A stretch of 64,000 nucleotides of DNA from Nepenthes gracilis (Eukaryota > Streptophyta > Magnoliopsida > Caryophyllales > Nepenthaceae), in assembly GCA_033239525.1 (NCBI GenBank), contig BSYO01000023.1:13160158-13224157 (forward strand). The letters are read 5' to 3'. The translations under genes and the position numbers were made by a program. This document shows, one piece after another, positions 24,300 through 36,307 of the stretch. Every line of letters starts with the position of its first letter. Within the stretch, counting starts at the first letter, position 1. Below the pieces are notes generated by a model that saw nothing but the letters and a program-made list of their open reading frames with translations, did not search any database and had not been told where the DNA came from.

Positions 24300-25790
24300 A
24301 ATCATGGGTACTGTGCGTTGGAGCATATGATTGTGCAGCTTGAGGACCTTACATATTCCATTCAAGATCGAAAGGTGGACGCCCTTGTCATTGAGACATT
24401 TGGAAGACTCATAGAGGAGTCCTTTCAGAAAAAGCATGTATATCTTTGCGTATAAATAGAAGATAAATCAGTGGATTCAGAACATCTGGCTGATGAAGAC
24501 AATTCGGTGGAGAATGATCCTGTTTGTAACTTACAAGCGAGCCCAATCATTCCACGTACCAAAGACCGAACGTCAATAGAAGATTATGAAATCATCAGCT
24601 CAACCAGCAGGGGGCGTATGGCCACAGTTTTTTTGCTAGAATACGAGCAAATGATGACTTATTTGCTATAAAGGTTTTGAAGAAGGCTGATATGATTTGT
24701 AAGAATGCAGTTGAAAGAATATTGACTGAGCGACATATCTTACAAACAACTCACAATCCCTTCGTGGTTCGATTTTTCTATTCATTGGCATGCAAAGAAA
24801 ACCTTTACCTAGCCATGAAGTATTTCAATAGAGGAGATCTTTACTCACTGCAGGGAAATTTGAGATGCTTAGATAAAGATATGGCTCGGGTATATGTATC
24901 AGAAGTTGTTCTTGCATTGGAGTATTTGCATTCCCTAAATGTGGTGCACAGAGACGTGAAACCTGATGACCCGTTGATCAGCCTTGATGGGCTCTCCATG
25001 GTTGGCCTTATCATCAGCACTAATGCCTTGTCTGGCCCATCAGCCAGCGGCCATGCTTTTGTGGATGATGACACAACGGATTCAGCCACTCGGCATTCTT
25101 CAAAGCGAGCACTGCTCCAAAAGCCTTCTGTCGTTAGCACCCTAAATGATTTGGCTCTTGAGATACTTCTAGGAATGGGACATGGTACCACAGCTGATTG
25201 CTGGTCTATGGGTGCGATTCTTTTTGAATTGCTAGTAGGCATTCCACCATTTAATGCAGACTCTCCACAGCAAAATTTTAATAATAACATGAATCAAGGT
25301 CTATACCAGCCCAAGATACAAGAGGAAATGAGCAACGAAACATATGACTTGATCAACCCGTTGTTCATTGGAAGTCCAACTCAACGGTTAGGAGCAACTG
25401 GGGCCAAAGAGGTAAAGGGACATATTTTCTTCAAGGATATTGATTGGGACACTTTGGCGGGACAAAAGGCTATGTTCATACCTTCAGCAGAAGGTGCACA
25501 TGACATAAGTTATTTCATGAGTCAACACATACGAAGTTCCGAAGATGAACGTGTCCATGGAGGCAGTAATTTTGATGAAATTAGTGAAACCGGCAGTGAT
25601 TCTGGCACCAGTGAATTGCTTAGCAATGCATCGGGTGAAGATGGAGAGGAATGCGATAGTTTGGCAGATTTCTACGGTCCAGAACTTGGAGTGAAATACT
25701 CTTCCAGTAATTCTTCTTATAAGAACTTGTCCCAACTTGCATCGATTAACTATGATATTGTTGTGAAGAGCACTGGAATACAAGGCATGA
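24300..25790 (+). pseudogene. Captured, intronless fragment of an IRE/IREH1-type AGC protein kinase
   Basis: IRE-family kinases are plant AGC Ser/Thr kinases involved in root-hair growth and related signalling. The fragment starts in the pre-kinase region (LEDLTYSIQDRKVDALVIET), passes KDRTSIEDYEII and an AIKVLKKADMI lysine segment, and covers most of the kinase domain: NPFVVRFFYS, ALEYLHS, HRDVKP, LFELLVGIPPFNA and FFKDIDWDTL. It ends near the family-specific KNLSQLASINYD. A frameshift lies near 24625. The glycine loop is GRMATV, DFG and adjacent residues are deleted, and the APE segment reads ALE, so it cannot be an active kinase. Host IRE genes have many introns; none is here, which implies capture through an mRNA. 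From 24677 the frame is open into the OGG1 part. Confidence 0.85.
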
Positions 25791-25800
25791 TGGCGAGTAA

Positions 25801-26005
25801 ACAAGCAACACTCCCTACTGGCCAAACCTTTAGGTGGAAGCAAACCGGTCTACTCCAGTTCACTGGTGTTCTGAAATTTTATTTGGGGTCCTTCAAACAG
25901 CTTGATGTTTGTGATGTTGCAACTGATGATTCCAAGTTGGCTTTACTTGATTTTCTACATGTGGGCAATTGTTCAACGAAATTGTGGGCCGAGTTTTTGC
26001 ATCGG
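25801..26005 (+). pseudogene. Captured fragment of 8-oxoguanine DNA glycosylase (OGG1), N-terminal domain
   Basis: OGG1 excises oxidised guanine from DNA. The segment reads LPTGQTFRWKQTGLLQFTGV, followed by a diverged strand region and LALLDFLHVGNCSTKLWAEF, matching the OGG_N domain of plant OGG1 as I know it. The helix-hairpin-helix motif and the catalytic lysine and aspartate lie further on in the family and are absent. It is fused in frame behind the kinase fragment, giving a 457-codon chimeric ORF (24677-26050). The two genes are unrelated, so two capture or template-switch events are inferred. Confidence 0.8.
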
Positions 26006-26185
26006 GTGAGAAGTTCGCGTTGCCAAAAGTGGACTCCTTCCCTTCGTTGAGGAATAAGTTCGATTCTCAACTTCCAAAAGGGTTACAGCTGGCCGCTAAA
26101 GTTACATAGGGAGACAATTGCAACACTCCACAAAGTTCTTCCTCCTTCAACCTTGAGGACAAGGTTCTCTTGATAGGAAGGGCAA

Positions 26186-26701
26186 TGTTACAAGCTTATT
26201 AGTCAAATATATTATAGTTATTAGTTAAATATATTATCCTATTAGTTTATTATTTAGTTATAATTAATTACTTGGTTAGTTACTTTGTTTAGTTGGTTTG
26301 GAATCGAGTTAGTTGGCTCCTTATTATATATGTATTCGGTTGCTACAGTAAATGGGACAGATGAGATTTTCCTGTTTCCTCTCCTCTCTGCTATCTCTCT
26401 CTGATTTTCTTCTTTGTCACTCTGAGCCTTTTCTCTTTTCCCAGACACATACACACACTCTCTCTCGTACTCTCTCGTCTCCAAAACCCTCTTCCCTTCC
26501 CTTTGCTTCTTCCCTCTCGATCTCTTCTCTCTACCCCCTCGGACTCTCTCTGCACTTTCCCCTTCCCAACACTTCCTCATCTTCATCTTTTCCCTCTATT
26601 CCTCTACCTTTCCTCTGCCGATCTCCCCTCCCTCCATCTCCTCATCTATTTTAGCCTCCTTCCTGCATTGCCGATGCCACTGCCGATTTGTGCACATATC
26701 A
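26186..26701 (+). repeat. 3' LTR of chimeric element (516 bp)
   Basis: It is nearly identical to 22848-23367 and ends CACATATCA. Its last bases overlap or abut the first bases of the TRIM that follows. Confidence 0.85.
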
Positions 26702-27140
26702 TGCGAGTCCCACATTGGAAAGCTTGAGGCAAAACCTCTATCTTATAAATTAAGGGGTTCTCCCTCCTACTAGATCAGTCTTTTGGGATGGATTCTACCC
26801 CCCAACTTATACTTGCATCAAATGGTGCTTTCATTGATACTAGCCCTAACCCAAAAAGGACTACCTGCCGAGGGCCCTGACCGGAAAGGGCTACCTACGA
26901 AGGGGCTGACCTGCTGCCGGTGCGCCGGGGCGAAATGAAGCGTTATAGAGTGAAAGCCGTCGAGTGAAGTGTCGCAGAGTGCAACCGTTGAGGTCTACGG
27001 CTGTTGAAGGAGGGAGAAATGATGCGAATCCTACATTAGAAAACTTGAGACAAAACCTCCAACTTATAAGTTAGGGGACTCTCTCTCCTACTAGATAAAT
27101 CTTTTAGGATGGACTCTCCCCCTTACTTATGCTTGCATCA
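26699..27140 (+). mobile_element. Second TRIM element (two ~121-bp LTRs, 199-bp interior)
   Basis: LTRs lie at about 26699-26820 and 27020-27140. The right one runs TGATGCGAATCC to TTGCATCA; the left one has TCATGCGAGTCC at its edge with the neighbouring retrotransposon. AATGGTGCTTTCATTGATAC directly after the left LTR is primer-binding-like. GAAGGAGGGAGAAA before the right LTR is a polypurine tract. Both LTRs carry a USE-like box (GTCCCACATTG in the left) 26 bp before TATAAA or TATAAG. The interior shares its 3' half (GAAGCG, GAGTGAAAGCCG) with the array at 21930 but differs at the 5' end, so it is a sister subfamily. Confidence 0.75.
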
Positions 27141-27838
27141 TTCTCACAATGACATTCATTCAGTTTTGAAACACAATTTTGTCAACAGACCTGTCACAAT
27201 TATGTTAACCTCCTAAGTTGGAAAAAAATGAAAGTGACTCAACTATCCTTCTCCACAACACTCTTCCCATCTTTTGTTACTGCTTCTTCTCATTCATTTC
27301 ATACAGTATTTGTAAGCCTATGCCTAGTGTAAGTGGAGATGCAAATCAGACAAGATGACTGAATACTTCCCATTAAAAATTTTTGTGAAGCAATCACTTC
27401 AAAGCCTGACATCCTGGAAGTTCCCCCAGGAAGTTTGTGAACTCGAATTTCAAAGAAGGCCTATATATGCAAAGAAGACACTCTAATATCTGCCTCAACT
27501 TTACTCATTTCACTTAGAGTGCCCTATGATTATCGGCAACTGCAAAAAATGTAGAGGGATATGAAGGATTGATAATATCATCATGCAATCAACAATTACA
27601 AATTGTAAAACAATTCTATCAATTTGATTTAATCATTGTCAGGCCATCTTTGTACCTTATAAGAAGTTTAAAAAATGGAAAGAGAGAGGGAGAAAGAAGT
27701 GACCTTGTGCCTGCCACAATCGATCATCCTCCTCTTTTTTAATTTCATTTCGTAACAACTATGCAAATTTCATCTTAATTTTAAAACCTAAAATTATAAC
27801 AATATATTACATATGTCGAAACTATCCTATAATCCTAC
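27141..27838. other. Intergenic DNA, no gene recognised
   Basis: Moderately AT-rich sequence. No ORF of note, repeat boundary or splice chain was found. Confidence 0.5.
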
Positions 27839-27843
27839 CACTC

Positions 27844-28610
27844 TGTTATGTTTTTGGATCCTGATTGTCGTACGGACGGGGAACCAAATGTGTCCTCGGA
27901 TCCGTTCTCCGTGTAATTAAATCCGAATCCCATGCAACACAAAATAATAAGGAAAATCCTTTTTTGAGTGAGTGAGAGAGAGAGTGAAAGAGCAGCCGAC
28001 ACGCAGATTTTACGTGGAAAACCCTCTCTTGAATGAGAGAAAAAAATCAAAGGCCTCTTGGTCCGTAATAGATTTCACTATGGGATTTTTGATTACAAAG
28101 GGCTCAAGTTACAGAAGAGAGTAAGAACGGAGTTTGTGAGTTGAACAGCGTCTTCTTATCTTCTTTTGCCCTTGCCACTTTTTGCCTCTCCTTTTCTGGA
28201 GGTTGCTCATATATATATATATACTGATCGGCAGCCAACTACCCAGTAAGGAGCTTGTGTGTGTAGAAAAGCCTGCCACCAACCCTGCAAAATACATCGT
28301 GCCGCTCTGTAAAGACTGTTGGCTCTGAAAGTCAACTGCTTTTCATAGGATGCACATGCTCTGCAAAAGCTGCCATTTTCCCTGAAACGTCGCCTTCATC
28401 TCTTCTTGCAGCTAACAGAGTTAGCTACCAACTCTGACGCGCAGACTCTGCAGGTTAAGCAAAGTCATCGGCTGTTTCCATAGGTCCTCCTGCCTTAATG
28501 GGGTCCATGGCTACTACTTCTCTTGGGCCAAATTAGTCTCTTGGGCCTTCATGGTTCAAGGGCCCAACTCACAGAACAGGACTTCCAACTGGGGGTATCA
28601 ATACCTATCA
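27844..28610 (-). repeat. Solo LTR, minus orientation (767 bp)
   Basis: Perfect 5-bp target duplications CACTC lie at 27839-27843 and 28611-28615. On the minus strand it starts TGATAGGTATTG and ends GGATCCAAAAACATAACA, comparable to the GGATCCAGAACGCAACA end of the LTR at 38384-39455. It also carries the reverse complement of the shared GAGAGGGTTTTCCACGTAAA block. The minus ORF at 27835-28050 is this block, not a gene. Confidence 0.8.
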
Positions 28611-28615
28611 CACTC

Positions 28616-29942
28616 CAAATTATGACCATGAAACCCACCCTTAACAATTCCCACGACAATGAGCGTTGATCTGGATCTTATTAGTGCCGTACAACCTCTG
28701 TCCATTAAACGAATTTCCCACACATCATTCCACTAAGGTGTACACGCGCGCACGCAGTGTAGAGATTAATTCCTGAAAACAACGGTGCCATTTAAGGATG
28801 TTCCGTTCTGTCGGATCGTCTCCTAAAATACTCGTCTCCACAAATTTGGAACTTGAATATAATCGAAAACTAAACGATTATTGTACCCCAATTTTCTAAA
28901 AAAAAAAAAAAAAAAGAAAGAAATGTAAAAGAAGAGAGTACCAGAAGTGAGGAACCGTTGGAAAATACACGCGGAAAGAGAGAGGATTGCCTGAGGTGAG
29001 GATTGGAGCCCGGAGCCTTGAGGAGAAGCTCCGTCCATAGATCCGCCGTCGCCGTCGCAGTTGTTGCTGCCGTCTCTACATGTTTTCGTGTTCTCTTCTT
29101 CTCAATCAGACTTCAGCTCATCAGCTGTACAGTTAAATACTTATTATGTTGATTTTTCTAAAAAAAATAATAAAATAAAATAAAATTATCATATAATAGT
29201 TTTTATTTTTTAATTTTGAAGTATAGACTATATCAGCAATTTTACTCTTTAAATGGTAACTACTTTATAGATATTTTGATAAAAAATATCTATATATACG
29301 TGATATTTTAGTTTTAAATTTTTAAATCAAATACTCTGATACATATATTATTAAAAAGTATTAAAATTTAAAAAATTTAAATAAGTAAAAAATTTATAAA
29401 AATTTAAGCAATTAAAATTATTATTAATTTTTTTAATTTTTAATTTATTTTCATATTCAATCTTTAAATAATTATTATGGCATATGAAAGGTCAATTTTT
29501 GTCTAATATATTAGACTTCAATTAAAGGGGGATACCATATCGAAATGTGCTCTCATACATTCGATCTATAAAAATTTAACAAGTAAATTTTATTAGTTAA
29601 AAAATATAATATAAAATAATATTATTTTTTAAAAATTAATATATCTAAATATGTTAAAGTAAATAAATAATTAATTAATTAACTATTTATATATTTTTAA
29701 TATTAAGTCTCATTTATTAGATTAAAATTTAATGAAAGTGAGCACAGTACTATGCAAAAGTACGAAGCGGCTCCTCAGTGCAAATGGACTCGGGCCCGAT
29801 AGTTATATGGGTCTCAGTTTGAGCCCAGTCCAACTCCACTGGCCTTGTTGGCGGGTTCATCTACCTCAATATCTTTCCATTGACCAATGTTTTTTTAGGA
29901 TATGTTTAGATTATAAAAATAAAATTTAAGTTTAAAAATATA
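28616..29942. other. Intergenic DNA with a possible first exon
   Basis: On the minus strand at 29038 an ATG follows a GC-rich leader and opens MDGASPQGSGLQSSPQ. A possible donor, TGGTACTCTC, comes before an A/T tract. No downstream exon could be identified and the solo LTR lies next to it, so this is weak. The remainder (29100-29942) is AT-rich and featureless. Confidence 0.3.
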
Positions 29943-29947
29943 AGTTT

Positions 29948-31304
29948 TAATATGTTTTTAAATTTAAGTTATTATACAAATTAGATAGTCATTTGATTTT
30001 TTATGACGAGTCAAATTAAAACGGGTTCAACTTTCGTCTCAAGTAATCTAGGTTTTGCCCAACATAATAAACAAAAATAATATCAAAAGATGGCGGAAAC
30101 TCACTCTCAAATATATCTTCTGACACTCAAGTCAAAAATTTTTCACAACGGATAAAAGGATATGAAGATATGAAAGAAATGCATTCATGCATGTTATAGG
30201 GGATTAATTGTTGATGAAAGATTAGACTCCGATAGGTACGCCCGACCATGGGTGACTTAGAGAGGTGTAAAATTGAGCTCTACTAGGTGCACCCTATCAA
30301 GGCGCGGCTTAGAGAAATAAAAGATTGAAATCTGTTGAATGCACCTGGTTAAGGGGTGGCTCACAGAGACGGAAGATTGAGCTCTATTGGGTGTACCCAA
30401 TCAGGGGGTGACTTAGAGAGATAGATGACTAAATTCTATTGATGTGCACCCAATCAGGGAGTGGTTTAAAAAGATAGAGGATTAATTTCTAATGGGTGCG
30501 CTTGGTCAATGCGCGGTTTTGAAATGGTGGCTCTTGCAAGGGAGCAACTGGCAAGAAAAGAGGGGTGATGCACTCATTAAGGAGTGGCTGATTGTCTTGT
30601 GCATAAATAAAGTGGTGGTTAATTTGAGGAGGAAGAGATTTCTGGGAGCTAACAATGAAGAGAAAGGTCGCTCCCGACTGCAAATAGAGGGGGCTCTCTA
30701 TGCCTTGCTCTATAAATCATCTTTACCGGCCACGCAGCATGAGAGTTCAGAGCTAACACGAGGCCTATGCAACCATTGGTCAGGATTGGTAATTGGTAAG
30801 GAAGAAAGATTCGACTCTAGTGGGAAATAGTTTTGAGACTGATCATCACATGCCATTGGTCATCTCTCCCGTTCTCCATTTTTGTAAGTTTGGAGAGAGA
30901 TCTCTTTTTACGATTGTTCGAGCCTCCCTTTTTTCTCTCCTTTTCATTTTTTGCGGGGGAAAGAAGATATTTGTAGAGGGAATCATCAGGTGCAGGCCAA
31001 CTAGCCTCTGCTTCTTGATGAGTACCGTGATTGGTGCCTTTATTTCTGGCAAGTCCGACATGACAGACTGTGATCACGTAGGCATGTCTATTGAGTTGAA
31101 GCCAATGAGTTTGTGATACTAGGACACGCACTTATGGGTCACATTCGGCAGGTGGCTCTACTGGCCCATGTCTTAATGAACGGTCTTACGTCGCACAATG
31201 TTGGACTTTGGTCTACGGGAATCTTCTCCTGGGTTGCAACTTTTGGGTTTTTCTCTTGATGTGGGATTAGATCTCGAGTTGGCCCACGGATGGTAGACCC
31301 ATCA
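29948..31304 (+). repeat. Solo LTR, family B copy 2 (1357 bp), enlarged
   Basis: AGTTT flanks both ends (29943-29947 and 31305-31309). It starts TAATATG (TG changed to TA) and ends AGACCCATCA. It aligns with 9327-10030 and 42669-43373 at both ends but is nearly twice as long, partly through the tandem array at 30221-30530. ORFs within it (30492-30830, 30793-31116) show no protein similarity that I recognise. Confidence 0.75.
30221..30530 (+). repeat. Tandem array of 51-53 bp units inside a solo LTR
   Basis: Units begin at about 30221, 30272, 30324, 30376, 30428 and 30481. They share GATTGAGCTCTATTGGGTG, a following CCAATCAGGG and GGTGACTTAGAGA. Units are diverged, so the expansion is old. 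The copy at 9327-10030 shows only one or two related units (GAATTGAGCG, GGCTTAGAGATG). Confidence 0.8.
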
Positions 31305-31309
31305 AGTTT

Positions 31310-32118
31310 AATTTTAATTTTGATGGAATTAAAATTGAGTAGAATTTAAATTTTATTATTTAAATTGTATAAAAAATTACAATTTAAAAAAAATAAATTT
31401 AATGTATAGTTATTTTTTTATTTTTACCACATAAAAATAAAATAAATAAGTAATTTAATATAAATTATAAATTTTTAGTATATATAGAATACAATATAAT
31501 TATATAAATTCTTATTTTTAGCTATATATAATAATTTATAGAACCATATGCTTTAAATATAACAGTCTTTATTAGAATATTGATATTTAGATTTTAAAAT
31601 AATAATTTTATATGATTTTTAAAAGAATAAATTAAGAAATAAAATTATGGTTAGTCGACCTCTATTCAACCCAAATAATTAAAAATATTTTATCCAATGA
31701 ATATCATATTATTTGATTTTATCATTTTAATTGACATATAATTATTAACTTTAAATTTATAATTTTTTTACTTTACCTTAAAAATTATAAATATCTATCA
31801 TACATAATTTTTTAATTTTAAAAAATTAAAATGTAAAATTAAAATTTTAATTCTGTCTGATATTAAACAAATATAATTTAAATTAGGTTTAGAATTCGGA
31901 TTCCAATTTTGAATTTCAATGTCCAATTCTTGCAACCGAAATGCTCATTAAAGTTTTTTTAAATATTTTTTATCATCATTTTAGAGATAATAATAAATAA
32001 AAAAATTAAATTTATGACAATATAGTAAAACACATTATGCCCATTTTATCATTCTAATTGTCAATAATTATGATAAATTCTAGCTATTAAAAATACAGAA
32101 AAATTTTAAAATAGAAAA
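31310..32118. other. AT-rich spacer, nothing recognised
   Basis: Very A/T-rich sequence with short homopolymers. No ORF or repeat boundary was found. Confidence 0.6.
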
Positions 32119-32123
32119 AGTTT

Positions 32124-32929
32124 TATTGGGTCCAATTCAAAAATGGGCCAAAAGCAGCAACGCCCAAGCCTCCATAAAGCCCAGAGAATCAAGGCGATCG
32201 ACCCACGTGGCGCCTCAGGATAGCGGCTAATTAGCGCATCTCTGCAACCTGCTAAGACGACCATAGACGGTAGAGGTTAGCCCAAAGGATGCCAGACAAT
32301 AAAAAAAAGGTCAGTGCTGTAAGTTACGACAGACGCCATCCTTTCAAGCCATTTAGCTAATCCTCACACGAGTAGCAGACAAGGCATGGTTCGCACCTGA
32401 CGATGGTCTCTGTGCCACTACAAGATGACAACTAATACCGGTGGCCTCCGCTAGAGATCGATGGCCGACGAATCTCGACTTGGTACATGTCAAAGATTTC
32501 AGCGCCCAAAGTCTTCTGTCATAGAGCCTACAAATATCCCTTCCTTCAACTTGGAAAGGGAATCCTTCAATCAATCGAAGACCATTGATCCTAAATCAAG
32601 CAACTTTAGTAAGCCACTCCTTGCAGTGCAAACCAAGGAGCCCAACCTTTCACAATCGCTCAACGCATCCTATATCATCACATCCTTTCATTGCGCATCG
32701 CATCTTTACTTTCCTTACTGCATCTTTCTATTCTTAGGAAAAAATTTCTAATTTGAGAGTCAAAATATTTTCGGTAGAAAAATATCACGCCGACTTTTGA
32801 CATCTTATTTGTAATTTGTATTGTGTAGAGCCCATATTAATAGAGATAGGACCCGTTCAATAACCAACCCAAGTACAAAATTTGAAGGCTCCCTAATCTG
32901 CCAGAAAATTCGGATCCAGGAACGCAACA
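32124..32929 (+). repeat. Solo LTR, Tat-like (806 bp)
   Basis: Perfect target duplications AGTTT lie at 32119-32123 and 32930-32934. It starts TATTGGGTCC (from TGTTGGG) and ends GGAACGCAACA. The block TTTCGGTAGAAAAATATCAC and the following CGCCGACTTTTGACAT match the 3' part of the LTRs of the element at 48147. The plus ORF at 32461-32751 is LTR sequence. Confidence 0.8.
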
Positions 32930-32934
32930 AGTTT

Positions 32935-35900
32935 AATAGCTCTCACTTTGAATATTGTATTTTTTGGAGTTCTACAATATTATTCCAAAAGATTAAAATA
33001 ATTTCAACACTTTATATTTACTTTCTTTTATTTAGCAAATCAATCAAATGGTTAATAGATTGTAAGATGGGTTCCACAAATTGGGATTGTCCACTCAATT
33101 TGTCGGTAACGACTTGTCATTTTCAAAAATTAGCAAATAACATTAAATATTTGAAAAATGTTGATTGCTTAGCTAGAGAAAGCAACCTATGAGGAAATCA
33201 AATGGCTAATAGATTGTAGAAAATATTCTACAAAATGGAATTGTCCACTTAAGTTGTTGGCTACAATAATACTTTTTAATTATTTAACTAATAAAATTTT
33301 TTCATTATTAAAGTGTGACTAAATTGGTTGTTTATCATGTTAGAATTATTTCATATGGTATAATATTTATTTAATAATTTATTAAAATTATTAAATGGTA
33401 CAATATTATTTAATTTTATCATATTTTATAAAAAAATTATTTCTTTAATTAGTTTATTTTTTGATAAAAAATAATATTTTTAAGTATAAATTTAAATATA
33501 TTATTATATTTAACATTACATTTAAAATTATAAAATAATATAATAATTCAATAATCTATAATATAATTTTGTTTCATAAAATTTTTACAGATCTGAATTC
33601 TATCAACCTTTTCTATCTAGCCATATAAGAAAATAAATCCAACAACAAAAAGAAATGTTTGCGAGCCTATTATAAAGGTGTTAAATGATTCGAATTGCCT
33701 GTAATATAGGATGAACCAACATTTTGACCGTGTCAAGTAGCACAGTAGGTGGCCCACAGGCCGTGCCGCATAGCCCACAAATTTTTTTAATAATTATTTA
33801 AATGGTCATATGACTTATGCCCCTAATTTTTATTTAAAAAATTAAATATTTAAATAAAAAAATATATATATCCCCTTCCCCTTTTCCTCTCATAACATAC
33901 ACAAAATTCTCTTTTTCTACTATTTCACTACTCTTTTTACTTTATTATTTACTCTCTTATAATATAAAATGATATCATTGCAATACTTACTAATATATTT
34001 ATATTAATTTTATTAATTTTTATGTGTAATTTATATATCAATATTATTAATTTATTATTTTATAAATTAATTATAATCATAAAACATAATTTTACAAATT
34101 TCGATAACAAATGAATATAAAAAAAACATTTTGATACCCTTATACTTTTATATCACATGCACGTATTAATAATAATTTTAAAATATTATAATTGTGGCCT
34201 ACCTCTAGCCAATATACCATAGTTACTCCATCTAATTTAGGCAGCCCCTAGAAGATGTTTCAATAATGTGTGTCAGTTTTTTTGAGATTAAATTAAATAA
34301 TAGTTAGAAACGAGTCTTTATAAAAAAAATATTATAAAATTATATATATGTAAAAATTATAAGGGTACATGATACTTGAAGAAGTATATGAAAAAAATAT
34401 AAGAAATAATAATTACTTTTAATTTAAATTAAACTAATATTTTTATGTGGTATAGTATTAAAAATTTTTAGTACAATTAATAATGAAATTAGAAAAAATT
34501 GACTGAATATGTAGTTCAATCAAATAGCTATTTTTTATGGCAAGAGACTACAAGTTTAAACAATACATGCAAAAATACTTATAATCTAAGTATATAAAAA
34601 AATCTCAAAAATTGTTAAAAGTGAAACTGTTAGTTTTTTTTTATTATTCAAATAAGAATTAATTTCTTATTTAATATTTTTTAACTTCTGATACATGATT
34701 ACCACTTAATAATTTACTTTATATTTATATTATATCATATAAGATTTCTAGAAATTAGAAATTAAAAAAAAATAATTGATTTAAAATGAACACATATACA
34801 ATATTTTCACTTTTTTTAAAAAAAATAATATAAATGAATTTGAAATATTTACTAAGATTTTTTGTTATTTTTAATAATATTTTATTATTTTTTATTTAAA
34901 TTATAATTTTTTTAATTTTAATTGATGAATTATTCTATATAAGATATATATGTCGTATTATTAATATTTTATATTAAGTATGTTTTACAATTTCTTTATC
35001 ATTTGGTGAATAAAATAAAAAATATTCTATTTATTAAAATATTTATTTTTTGGGGAGTAAGAATTCAATACGTTGTACGTATAAAATAAGTTAAGTTACA
35101 ATAAGATAAATATTGCATGCCTAATAAGATAAAACTTGACATATCAAATGTTGAAGATCGCATATATATTTTTATTTTATTTTAATCATCTTTCACAATA
35201 AAAATATCATAACGGTCAAATAGATTATAGATATTAATTAGAAGATAATTTAAATGATTAAATATTTTTAAGAAATATATTATTTTGCTATTAATAAATC
35301 TACAGTTGCCCATTACACCATCTAAAACTTACCATTAAGATAATTATTGACATTTACTAACAATATTGCACCTATTTAGAACCATCATGATTTCGTTAAA
35401 TAATATTGATGATAGATGTAAATATAGTATATAAAATATAAAAATAAATATTAAAATTATTAAAAATATTATAATCATAAATATTATATTTAATTGTATT
35501 TTTTAAAAAATTAAAATATTAATAAATTTCTCCAATGCTAATTTATTCCGCTACAATTATAAACCATTATGTAAATTTATATAGAGTGTATATATATTTT
35601 AAAAAAAAATCTACAATAATATAAAAATAATTGATAATATAAGAAAAATAAAGACATATATATTACAATTTGTATGTATTACAATCAATACTAAAACTGT
35701 TTATTCTAGCAGTATAGGTGACTAATGAGATTTATTTTTGTTGGTACAAACTCGATGTGTAACACAAATGGTTATTAAAAATGTATTAATGGCAAAATTT
35801 TTTCTCTACTTATAGTCAGATCATATTTTCAGTATTATAAATAGCTGTTTAGATATTTTAATTTTATATTGGTAGAATGTCAATAAGTATATATTTTTTA

Positions 35901-36302
35901 TGGTTATATCAATAACACAAGATCTTCTAACCATGCTTGTAAGAACGATATCAACGGAGTCAATTTTCAATATTAGAAGTAAAGTAATTAATAAAAAATA
36001 GGATAATGCTACAAATTGTAAAAATATACTTTTTTTTAAAGATTGGTTGAATGTAAAAGTTCATGTAAAAAAAAATTATTTTTTGTTCTGGTAAAAAGGA
36101 TTCCTACAAAAATAGCAATAATAAAAATATAAATAAAGCCTAAAAATAATTAAATTATTATTAGATGTGTTTTTTTATTTTTTAAAATTATAATATAAAA
36201 AATATTTGACGAAATAAATAAAATATGATGTATTTTTATAATATATTATATAATTTTATTTTTATATTTTAAATATGAGCCATTCCATATCAAGATGGCA
36301 TA
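32935..36302. other. AT-rich intergenic DNA, no gene recognised
   Basis: A 3.4-kb stretch of strongly AT-rich DNA. 32930-33260 has a short self-similar pair (AAATCAATCAAATGGTTAATAG at 33040 and AAATCAAATGGCTAATAG at 33197). Otherwise no ORF, LTR end or array was identified. Confidence 0.6.
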
Positions 36303-36307
36303 AATTT

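Larger units (their letters stand above)
22848..26701 (+). mobile_element. Gene-capturing LTR retrotransposon (chimeric IRE-kinase/OGG1 cargo)
   Basis: Two ~520-bp direct repeats (22848-23367 and 26186-26701) enclose 2.8 kb. Only about 3% difference is seen over their first ~270 bp, so the insertion is younger than the Tat elements. The interior begins with a gag-like ORF, continues with intronless parts of two host genes in one long frame, and ends with a gypsy-pol-tail-like stretch (CCTTGAGGACAAGGTTCTCT). A polypurine tract TAGGAAGGG lies just before the right LTR. No reverse transcriptase or integrase is present, so it must have moved with enzymes from another element. Flanks TGGAA and TGCGA do not form a clear target duplication. 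Confidence 0.85.

Noticed and set aside
25484..25843. 119-codon minus-strand ORF
   Set aside because: Antisense shadow of the captured kinase fragment.
24677..26050. A functional protein kinase gene
   Set aside because: It lacks DFG and APE, has a degraded glycine loop and lies between LTRs, so it is captured cargo.
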